Shown here: positions 1 to 5,439 of the stretch, piece by piece
Layout: every line of letters begins with the position of its first letter
Position numbering within the stretch: position 1 is the stretch's first letter
NCBI GenBank assembly: GCA_937930135.1
Contig: CALGVO010000218.1
Span: 1-6,209, forward strand
Origin: an uncultured Synechococcus sp.
GTDB taxonomy: Bacteria; Cyanobacteriota; Cyanobacteriia; PCC-6307; Cyanobiaceae
Direction: 5' to 3'
Length of the DNA stretch: 6,209 bases
Notes under the pieces: generated by a model
The model's database searches: none
What the model was told of the DNA's origin: nothing
What the model saw: only the letters and a program-made list of their open reading frames with translations
Program-made: the position numbers and the translations under genes

Positions 1-59
1 AGGGAGATGCAGGTATCTTCTGACACCTGCTGGCTGGGAATGGCAGTGGAGAGAGTCAT
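1..59 (-). CDS. pstB: PstB, phosphate ABC transporter ATPase (N-terminal fragment, cut by window edge)
   Basis: Only the first 19 codons plus two bases lie in the window. They read MTLSTAIPSQQVSEDTCIS followed by a CT that must encode Leu. The ending 'CISL' matches what I recall of cyanobacterial PstB just before the conserved 'xNVxxxYG' opening of the ATPase domain, with a variable Ser/Thr/Gln-rich leader before it. The Walker motifs lie outside the window, so the call rests on this short match and on position: pstB normally follows pstC and pstA on the same strand, as here. PstB would supply the cytoplasmic ATP-hydrolysing subunit for the two permeases upstream. The ATG at 59-57 has only a weak Shine-Dalgarno (AGGG, two bases away). 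The spacer to pstA is 67 bases and contains inverted repeats described separately. Confidence 0.72.
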   Translation of the reverse strand, partial: MTLSTAIPSQQVSEDTCIS

Positions 60-126
60 GACCCTGGAGGGTGATTGGTAGAGGTGTCAGAGAAGGGAGT
101 GCTGAAGCGACCGTTCAAGATGCCGA
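60..126 (-). promoter_or_regulatory. pstA-pstB spacer with inverted repeats around the pstB start
   Basis: On the transcribed (minus) strand, TCTGACACCT (91-82) is perfectly complementary to AGGTGTCAGA (28-19) inside the pstB coding start. The pstB ATG lies in the roughly 53-base loop. The second arm also overlaps a local hairpin (GCAGGT at 30-25 with ACCTGC at 14-9, ten-base loop), so the two pairings exclude each other. A further near-palindrome, ACCCT-GG-AGGGT (61-72), lies just before the ATG and covers its weak ribosome-binding bases. These repeats are seen directly. A role in adjusting PstB translation or mRNA stability relative to PstCA is inference. No U-tract follows, so it does not look like a terminator. 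Confidence 0.35.
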
Positions 127-1020
127 TTACTTGGCAGCAAAACGGCCAAGCCATCGGGCGAAGAGGTTCATGGCGAGGATAAAAATCACCAGAACAAACG
201 AGGCTGCCCAGGCCAATTCGTTCTGGGCCTGGTAGGGCATGATCGCGAAGTTGTAGATCAGCACTGAGAGGCTGGCGATCGGATTGAAAATTCCCTCTGG
301 CCAGAAGGGAGAGAACAGGGCGGTGAAGATGAGTGGTGCTGTTTCACCGGCCGCACGGGCGATCGAGAGCACCACTCCCGTGGCGATCGGGGTGAATGCC
401 GTCGGCAGGGTGATCCGCACGATGGTGACGAATCGGGAGGCGCCCACGCCCAGGGCGCCACGCCGTAGGTCGTCGGACACAAGCTTCAGACCCTCATCGG
501 TGGTTTTGATCACCGTGGGCAGCATCAGGATCGACAGGGCAAGACCTCCGGCGAGAGCGCTGTAGGAATTGCCGAAGAAGATCCTGGTCGACACGATGAT
601 GCCGTAGACGAAAACACCGGCGATGATCGAAGGAACGCCGGAAAGCACGTTCGTGCCGAAGCGGATGAACTGAGCGAAGGATCCGCCCTTGGAATATTCC
701 GCCAGGAAGATGCCACCGCCCACACCCACCGGAATGGCGATCAGCCCGGCGATGATCGACACGATGATCGTGCCGATGATGGCGTTACCGATACCGCCGC
801 CTTCCAGGCCCGGCGGCGGCGGCAGTTGGGTAAACAACGCCAGGCTGATCTTGCCGCCGCCCATGATCAGCACGTAGGCCAACACCAGCACGAGGGGAAG
901 CACGCAGATGGCCGAAAACAGGCCGGCAATCAAGGTGAGCAGGCGACTCAGCAGGTTGCGTTGCAAGCCCGGCTTGTAGCTGAGATCGGGAATCGGACGG
1001 GCGGAACTGGAAACAGTCAT
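127..1020 (-). CDS. pstA: PstA, phosphate ABC transporter permease
   Basis: This is a 297-residue inner-membrane permease of the PstA family, a normal length. With PstC it forms the transmembrane channel that takes phosphate from the periplasmic PstS and is driven by PstB. Six hydrophobic segments are visible (about 29-53, 76-107, 123-147, 154-172, 205-222 and 268-290). The cytoplasmic EAA-type loop that docks the ATPase is at about 176-206, with Glu176, the Gly-Val-Gly turn 190-192 and the closing Leu-Pro 205-206. The 'RAAGETAP' motif (221-228) is typical of PstA. I chose the ATG at 1020-1018, eight bases after the pstC stop. A start 14 codons upstream is possible but would overlap pstC by 34 bases and add a non-conserved leader. 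The weak GAG upstream and tight spacing suggest translation coupled to pstC. Nothing looks broken. Confidence 0.95.
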   Translation of the reverse strand: MTVSSSARPIPDLSYKPGLQRNLLSRLLTLIAGLFSAICVLPLVLVLAYVLIMGGGKISLALFTQLPPPPGLEGGGIGNAIIGTIIVSIIAGLIAIPVGVGGGIFLAEYSKGGSFAQFIRFGTNVLSGVPSIIAGVFVYGIIVSTRIFFGNSYSALAGGLALSILMLPTVIKTTDEGLKLVSDDLRRGALGVGASRFVTIVRITLPTAFTPIATGVVLSIARAAGETAPLIFTALFSPFWPEGIFNPIASLSVLIYNFAIMPYQAQNELAWAASFVLVIFILAMNLFARWLGRFAAK

Positions 1021-1028
1021 GATCTCGA

Positions 1029-1979
1029 TCAGTACTTGAGGCTGAGACGCTTCACCAACCACTGAGCGAACACATTGACCGCCAGGGTCAACACGATCAG
1101 CACAAAGGCGGCATACATCAATGACGACACCTGGCTGCCATCGGCTTCACCGAATTGGTTCGCCAGCATCGCCGCAATCGTGTTGCCGGGGGCCAGGAGC
1201 GACCAGCTGAAATTGTTGGAATTGCCGATGATCATGGTCACGGCCATGGTTTCACCCATCGCCCGACCGAGCGCGAGCATCACACCGCCAACGATCCCTG
1301 ACACCGCAGCCGGCAGGATGACGTTGAGAATGGCTCCCCAACGGGTGGTGCCGACGCCATAGGCAGCTTGCCGCAGCTTGACCGGTACCTGATTGAGGGA
1401 GTCGCGGGCGATGGCGGTGATGATCGGCAGGACCATCACCACGAGGATCAGAATCGCCGGTGCCATGCCAGGACCCATTGGAGCGGAACTGAAGATGGGC
1501 AGCCAGCCGAAGGCCTGATTCAGCCAGGTGAGGACGGGGCGAATGAAGGGCTCAAGCACGAAGATCGCCCAGAGTCCAAGCACGACGGAGGGAATCGCTG
1601 CCAGGAGTTCCACCATCACGCCGATCACATCGCGGATTCGGCGCGGAATGATGTTTTCGGTGATGAACACAGCGGTGCCCACTCCGAGGGGAACGGCAAT
1701 CGCCAATGACAGCAGAGAAGTAACAATCGTGCCGTAAATGGCCGTGAAGGCACCGTATTCATCGTCGACAGGATTCCAGTTGGAGGTCACCAGGAACTTC
1801 CAGCCGTAACGGCCCATGGATTCCAGGGAACCCCAGAACACCACCACGAGAATGGCGAACAGCACGATCGCCACCATCGAGGCCAGGGCGATCGCCAGAT
1901 TCTTGAAACCGACATCAACAAGCTTCTCGGAAGCCGGTCGACGCCTCAGGAGGTACTGCTCCTCGGTGTCAGGGGACAT
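1029..1979 (-). CDS. pstC: PstC, phosphate ABC transporter permease
   Basis: PstC is the second transmembrane subunit of the Pst phosphate importer, partner of PstA in the inner membrane. At 316 residues it is of family length. After a charged cytoplasmic N-terminus (RRR at 12-14), hydrophobic segments lie at about 28-49, 80-106, 119-143, 172-190, 220-238 and 283-305. The EAA loop for contact with PstB is at about 193-223 and includes 'AAYGVGTTRWGAI' (205-217). 'LGRAMGETMAV' (237-247) is the conserved PstC motif. The ATG at 1979-1977 is used here. A TTG four codons upstream (1991-1989) is preceded by GGGAG four bases away and is a possible alternative start. The gene is the first of the minus-strand operon, so its promoter must lie in the divergent region that also serves dnaK. 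Phosphate-starvation control through PhoB would be expected from the family, but I cannot point to a convincing Pho box. Confidence 0.95.
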   Translation of the reverse strand: MSPDTEEQYLLRRRPASEKLVDVGFKNLAIALASMVAIVLFAILVVVFWGSLESMGRYGWKFLVTSNWNPVDDEYGAFTAIYGTIVTSLLSLAIAVPLGVGTAVFITENIIPRRIRDVIGVMVELLAAIPSVVLGLWAIFVLEPFIRPVLTWLNQAFGWLPIFSSAPMGPGMAPAILILVVMVLPIITAIARDSLNQVPVKLRQAAYGVGTTRWGAILNVILPAAVSGIVGGVMLALGRAMGETMAVTMIIGNSNNFSWSLLAPGNTIAAMLANQFGEADGSQVSSLMYAAFVLIVLTLAVNVFAQWLVKRLSLKY

Positions 1980-2038
1980 TCTGTGCAGCAACAGACTCCC
2001 GAAAACTAATGCTGGGAGGGGTGGTTCATCACTAAGGT

Positions 2039-2050
2039 CCCTTTAAAGGG
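2039..2050. promoter_or_regulatory. Perfect 12-bp palindrome CCCTTTAAAGGG, candidate operator
   Basis: The sequence reads identically on both strands. It lies in the divergent spacer, about 60 bases from the pstC start and 75 from the dnaK start. A dimeric regulator bound here could act on both promoters, and the central TTTAAA could also be a -10 element in either direction. The palindrome itself is certain. Its function is inference, and I do not match it to a known cyanobacterial operator. Confidence 0.4.
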
Positions 2051-2117
2051 CGGGGATTGCCCTGTCCATGGGGCTCTGAAAGCCAGCGGTGGCCTCGGTA
2101 GCGTGGAATCGACCTTC

Positions 2118-2123
2118 AGGTGG
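2118..2123 (+). promoter_or_regulatory. Ribosome-binding site of dnaK that decides the start
   Basis: AGGTGG, with the AGG core five bases before the ATG at 2126, resembles AGGAGG. It favours the ATG over the GTG two codons upstream, which lies inside this motif. Confidence 0.55.
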
Positions 2124-2125
2124 CT

Positions 2126-4120
2126 ATGGGCCGAATCGTCGGGATTGATCTGGGAACCACCAATTCCGTCGTGGCCGTGCTGGAGGCCGGTCGCCCCCAG
2201 GTGATCGCCAATGCCGAGGGGATGCGCACGACACCATCGGTGGTGGGCTTTACAAAGGATTCTGAGTTGCTGGTGGGACAGGCCGCTCGTCGCCAGCTGG
2301 TGCTCAACCCACGCAACACCTTCGCCAACCTCAAACGCTTCGTGGGGCGCGCCTGGGACGAGCTCGATGACTCCAGCCTGTCGGTGCCCTACACGATCCG
2401 CGCCAATGACCGCGGCAACGTGCGGGTCGCCTGCCCCCAGATGGAGAGGGAGTATGCGCCGGAGGAGTTGGTGGCCTCGATCCTGCGCAAGCTCGTGGAC
2501 GACGCCTCCACTTATTTAGGCGAATCGATCGAAGCCGCGGTGATCACCGTTCCCGCCTATTTCGACGACGCCCAGCGTCAGGCCACCCGGGATGCGGGGC
2601 GTCTCGCCGGTCTGGAGGTGGAGCGGATCCTCAACGAACCAACGGCGGCAGCGCTCGCCTACGGCTTCGACCGCAGCGCTGTGAAACGGGTGCTTGTGTT
2701 CGACCTCGGCGGCGGCACTTTCGATGTGTCGTTGCTGCGGATCGCCAACGGCGTGTTTGATGTGAAAGCCACCAATGGCGACACCCAGCTGGGCGGCAAC
2801 GATTTCGACCAGCGCATCGTCGACTGGTTGGCCGCAGCGTTTCAGGAGCATCACGGCATCGATCTGCGCCGGGATCGCCAAGCGCTGCAACGCCTGACCG
2901 AGGCGGCGGAGAAGGCGAAGCAGGAGCTCTCCGGTGTGGCCAGCACGCCCATTTCTCTGCCTTTCATCGCCACCGGTGCTGATGGCCCTCTGCACATCGA
3001 AACCCGACTGGATCGCACGACATTCGAATCACTCTGCCCCGATCTGCTCGACCGCCTGCTGCTCCCCGTGCAGACGGCCCTGCGCGACTCCGGCTGGGCG
3101 GCGGAGGATGTGGACGATGTGGTGCTCGTTGGCGGCAGCACCCGGATGCCGATGGTGCAGCAACTGGTACGCACTCTGATTCCCCATGACCCCTGCCAGT
3201 CGGTCAATCCCGATGAAGTCGTGGCGATCGGTGCAGCTGTGCAAGCGGGCATTCTCACCGGTGAATTGCGCGATCTGCTGCTCAATGATGTGACCCCCCT
3301 CTCGCTCGGCCTCGAGACTGTGGGTGGGTTGATGAAGGTGCTGATTCCCCGTAACACGCCGATCCCGGTGCGTCAGTCCGATGTTTTCAGCACATCTGAG
3401 CCGAATCAATCCTCGGTGGAGATTCATGTGTGGCAAGGCGAGCGACAGATGGCGGCCGATAACAAATCCCTCGGTCGCTTCCGCCTCTCCGGCATTCCGC
3501 CAGCGCCCCGCGGTGTGCCCCAGATCCAGGTGGCCTTTGATATCGATGCCAATGGCATCCTTCAGGTCAGCGCCACCGACCGCACCACGGGCCGGAAGCA
3601 ATCAGTCACGATTCAGGGTGGTTCCACCCTCAACGAAGACGAACTGCAGGCCCTGCTCAGGGAGGCGGAAGAGCGGGCCGACGAGGATCGGCGCAAGCGG
3701 GCCGGTATCGAACGGCGCAACAGAGCCCTCACCCTGGTGGCCCAGGCGGAGCGCCGCTTGCGGGATGCGGCGCTGGAGCTGGGGCCCTACGGCGCCGAAC
3801 GGCAGCAGCGCGCCGTGGAAATGGCCATGCGCGATGTGCAGGACACCCTCGAGCAGGAAGATCTGCAGGAGCTGGAACTGAGCGTGAGTGCCCTGGAGGA
3901 GGCGCTGTTCGGACTCAACCGACGCCTTTCGGCAGAACGGCGCAGTGAGGCCAGCCCCTTGCAGGGCATCCGCAACACGCTCGGGTCGCTGAAGGATGAG
4001 CTCTTCGCCGATGACGACTGGGATGACGATCCCTGGGCGGCACCGCGTGGGCGGCCATCCGGTCGCTACGGCCCGACCCGACAAGGCTTCGACCCCTGGG
4101 ACGATGACCCTTACCGCTGA
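2126..4120 (+). CDS. dnaK: Hsp70 chaperone DnaK, cyanobacterial DnaK1-type paralogue
   Basis: This is a 664-residue cytoplasmic Hsp70 that binds and releases unfolded protein segments in an ATP cycle driven by a J-protein and nucleotide exchange. The nucleotide-binding domain covers about 1-382: phosphate-1 loop 'GIDLGTTNS' 6-14, Lys70, Glu171 in 'NEPTAAALAYG', phosphate-2 'FDLGGGTFDVS' 192-202, and adenosine loop 'LVGGSTRMP' 334-342. The substrate-binding beta domain is about 390-500 and the helical lid about 505-605. Stretches such as 'RRDRQALQRLTEAAEKAKQE' (248-267) resemble my recollection of DnaK1 rather than DnaK2 or DnaK3. Two oddities are the linker 'LLLND' (384-388) in place of the usual LLLD, and an Asp/Trp-rich tail (629-664) ending DPYR rather than a DnaK2-type tail. 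I chose the ATG at 2126 because AGG at 2118-2120 sits five bases upstream. The in-frame GTG at 2120 would overlap that ribosome-binding site. The stop overlaps the next gene by 17 bases. Confidence 0.96.
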   Translation: MGRIVGIDLGTTNSVVAVLEAGRPQVIANAEGMRTTPSVVGFTKDSELLVGQAARRQLVLNPRNTFANLKRFVGRAWDELDDSSLSVPYTIRANDRGNVRVACPQMEREYAPEELVASILRKLVDDASTYLGESIEAAVITVPAYFDDAQRQATRDAGRLAGLEVERILNEPTAAALAYGFDRSAVKRVLVFDLGGGTFDVSLLRIANGVFDVKATNGDTQLGGNDFDQRIVDWLAAAFQEHHGIDLRRDRQALQRLTEAAEKAKQELSGVASTPISLPFIATGADGPLHIETRLDRTTFESLCPDLLDRLLLPVQTALRDSGWAAEDVDDVVLVGGSTRMPMVQQLVRTLIPHDPCQSVNPDEVVAIGAAVQAGILTGELRDLLLNDVTPLSLGLETVGGLMKVLIPRNTPIPVRQSDVFSTSEPNQSSVEIHVWQGERQMAADNKSLGRFRLSGIPPAPRGVPQIQVAFDIDANGILQVSATDRTTGRKQSVTIQGGSTLNEDELQALLREAEERADEDRRKRAGIERRNRALTLVAQAERRLRDAALELGPYGAERQQRAVEMAMRDVQDTLEQEDLQELELSVSALEEALFGLNRRLSAERRSEASPLQGIRNTLGSLKDELFADDDWDDDPWAAPRGRPSGRYGPTRQGFDPWDDDPYR

Positions 4121-4997
4121 AACGGATTACTGGGCGCTGCTCGGTCTTCCTCCTGACAGCGACAGCGAGGCGCTCAAGCGTGCGTTCCGCCGGGAAGCCC
4201 GTCGTTGGCACCCCGATCTCAATGGCAACGATGTTCGGGCCGAGGAACGCTTCAAGTTGGTCAATGAGGCCTATGCGGTGCTCAGCGACCCGAAGCGTCG
4301 CCAGGCCTGGGAGTCGCGTCAGCAGGGGGGCGCGGGTGAGCCCGGTGAAGATCCCTTCGCCAGCGGCTTTCCAAGTTTTGAGCACTACCTCGCTGTGGTG
4401 CTCGGCATGGCCGAGCCTGAACCGATGGATCCTCCGGAACCGGACGTGGAGGTCCATGCCGACTGGCCCGCTGCCGCACCACCGCCGCCCCCTCCCCCGG
4501 TTCAGGCCGCCGAAAGCCTGGAAACCGATGTGTGGCTCAGCCCTGATCAGGCGCTGCACGGCACAGCCGTGGAACTGGAGCTGGCCGACGGCACGCTGGT
4601 GGAGGTGCAGACCCCATCACGGGCCGGTGATGGTTGGCGTCTGCGTCTGGCGGGGGTGACGCCGGGCGGTGGTGATCACTTTCTGCACCTGCGCGTGCAG
4701 ACCGACGAGGGTCTGCGCATCGATGGCTTGCGGGTGCTGTATCGCCTCGAACTGCTGCCCCCAGATGCGGCGCTCGGATGCGCCGTGGAGGTGCCCACCC
4801 TGCGTGGACCGGTGACCCTGCAGGTGCCGCCTGGCTCCTCCAGCGGCCGTTTGCTCCGGTTACGCGGCCGGGGGCTCGAGCTGGAGGGTCAGCGTGGTGA
4901 TCAGTTGGTGGAAATCGTGGTGGTGATTCCCTCGTCTTTGACGGAGGCGGAACGGGCCCTTTATCGCCGGCTTCAGGAGCTGGCCCTGGAGGAGTGA
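4104..4997 (+). CDS. J-domain co-chaperone with DnaJ C-terminal domain, no zinc finger
   Basis: This 297-residue protein is the likely ATPase-stimulating partner of the DnaK encoded just upstream. The J domain covers about 8-70 ('DYWALLGL' at its start, catalytic HPD at 36-38, 'NEAYAVLSDPKRRQAWE' at its end). A linker of about 70 residues follows, with only a short Gly-containing piece (75-90), an acidic Pro-rich part and seven prolines (126-132) in place of a long Gly/Phe region. There are no CxxCxGxG repeats. Residues 138-290 form the DnaJ substrate-binding C-terminal domain: 'SPDQALHGTAVELE' is the first half, 'PDAALGCAVEVPTLRG' the second, with 'RLRGRGL' (252-258) near the end. This makes it a CbpA-like class II protein. 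I chose the ATG at 4104, eight codons before the J domain. It overlaps dnaK by 17 bases in another frame, which suggests coupled translation. Upstream in-frame starts would only add translated dnaK tail sequence. Confidence 0.92.
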   Translation: MTLTAETDYWALLGLPPDSDSEALKRAFRREARRWHPDLNGNDVRAEERFKLVNEAYAVLSDPKRRQAWESRQQGGAGEPGEDPFASGFPSFEHYLAVVLGMAEPEPMDPPEPDVEVHADWPAAAPPPPPPPVQAAESLETDVWLSPDQALHGTAVELELADGTLVEVQTPSRAGDGWRLRLAGVTPGGGDHFLHLRVQTDEGLRIDGLRVLYRLELLPPDAALGCAVEVPTLRGPVTLQVPPGSSSGRLLRLRGRGLELEGQRGDQLVEIVVVIPSSLTEAERALYRRLQELALEE

Positions 4998-5038
4998 GCG
5001 CGGGCCGGTGCCAAACTGCCAGCGCTCTGCCGAAGGCC

Positions 5039-5428
5039 ATGCTCGTTCACGTGCTGCTCTACGACGCCGGCGGTGAGAGCGAAGGGATCCATTCGCTCGA
5101 ACTGGCGGGATCCACCGTGGTGTTGATGTTCGAGAACCGCGACGACGCAGAGCGCTATGCCGGTCTGCTCGAGGCCCAGGATTTTCCTGTGCCCAGTCTG
5201 GAGGCAATCGAACGGGACGACATCGAGATCTTCTGCAGGGAGGCTGGCTATGTGGCGCGGTTTGTGGAAAGTGGTTTCGTACCCAAAACCGATGAGGAGC
5301 GGCTTCTGTTGTCGCCGCCCACAGCAAACCGGGATGTGACGGGCTGGCAGGACGCCGAACCCGCCGCGCCCTCCGATGAATCAGCCCAGCTGGAGGCGTT
5401 TCGCCGTCAGCTTGAAAATCTGCTCTGA
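5039..5428 (+). CDS. DUF3110 family protein, function unknown
   Basis: This is a 129-residue soluble acidic protein without signal peptide or membrane segment. Residues 1-70 fit the DUF3110 pattern as I recall it: a short beta strand 'MLVHVLLYD', then 'SEGIHSLEL', 'TVVLMFENRDDAERYAGLLEAQDFP' as strand and helix, and 'PSLEAIERDDIEIFCREAGY'. The C-terminal 50 residues are polar, include 'FVPKTDEERLLLSPP' and end in a short helix 'LEAFRRQLENLL'. No catalytic motif is visible. The ATG at 5039 puts the conserved strand at the N-terminus, as in relatives. A GTG at 4994 overlapping the dnaJ stop (GTGA) would add 15 residues of non-conserved sequence and has GGAGGA directly abutting it, too close to work well. 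It sits 41 bases after the J-protein and 11 before murQ, hinting at a link to the chaperone pair, but no function can be read from the sequence. Confidence 0.85.
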   Translation: MLVHVLLYDAGGESEGIHSLELAGSTVVLMFENRDDAERYAGLLEAQDFPVPSLEAIERDDIEIFCREAGYVARFVESGFVPKTDEERLLLSPPTANRDVTGWQDAEPAAPSDESAQLEAFRRQLENLL

Positions 5429-5430
5429 GG
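5427..5430 (+). promoter_or_regulatory. Ribosome-binding site of murQ overlapping the DUF3110 stop
   Basis: GAGG lies nine bases before the ATG at 5440, and its first two bases are part of the upstream TGA stop. This supports the longer MurQ start and coupled translation from the preceding gene. Confidence 0.5.
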
Positions 5431-5439
5431 ATCCATCTG

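Larger units (their letters stand above)
1980..2125. promoter_or_regulatory. Divergent intergenic region between pstC and dnaK
   Basis: About 146 bases without a gene separate the minus-strand phosphate operon from the plus-strand chaperone series, so it must hold promoters for both unless dnaK is read from elsewhere. The A/T-richer part is confined to about 2001-2047; the rest is GC-rich. For pstC the best I can offer is CATTAG (2011-2006) as a -10 with TTAGTG (2035-2030) eighteen bases upstream, each matching only three of six consensus bases. For dnaK, TTTAAA (2042-2047) could serve as a -10 but has no good -35. I see no CIRCE element (TTAGCACTC-N9-GAGTGCTAA), so HrcA control is not supported. 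A small stem, AGGGC (2047-2051) with GCCCT (2059-2063), adjoins the palindrome. Confidence 0.55.

Noticed and set aside
1888..1895. A HIP1 octamer GCGATCGC (within GGCGATCGCC) in pstC.
   Set aside because: I found only one in the whole window, so there is no HIP1 enrichment to interpret; it fits ordinary codon use.
2021..2050. Possible Pho box upstream of pstC (minus-strand pieces CTTTAAAG, CTTAGTGA and TGAACCAC).
   Set aside because: The pieces match the CTTAACCT-type repeat at only about half the positions and are spaced by 12 rather than 11 bases, so the tandem-repeat pattern is not convincing.
2047..2074. Small GC stems (AGGGC/GCCCT and GCCC/GGGC) considered as a terminator.
   Set aside because: Stems are only four to five pairs, compete with each other, have no T-tract and lie upstream of both divergent genes rather than after one.
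2516..2995. Long open frame on the minus strand inside dnaK, and several similar ones (3029-3601, 3602-4084, 3915-4559, 4537-5040).
   Set aside because: They are antisense to clearly coding, GC-rich genes, have compositions biased by the codon pattern of the real gene, show no recognisable domain and have no supporting context.
4994..5038. GTG start overlapping the J-protein stop (GTGA) as the start of the DUF3110 gene.
   Set aside because: It would add 15 residues without family resemblance, and the only purine-rich motif abuts the GTG with no spacing; the ATG at 5039 begins the conserved strand.
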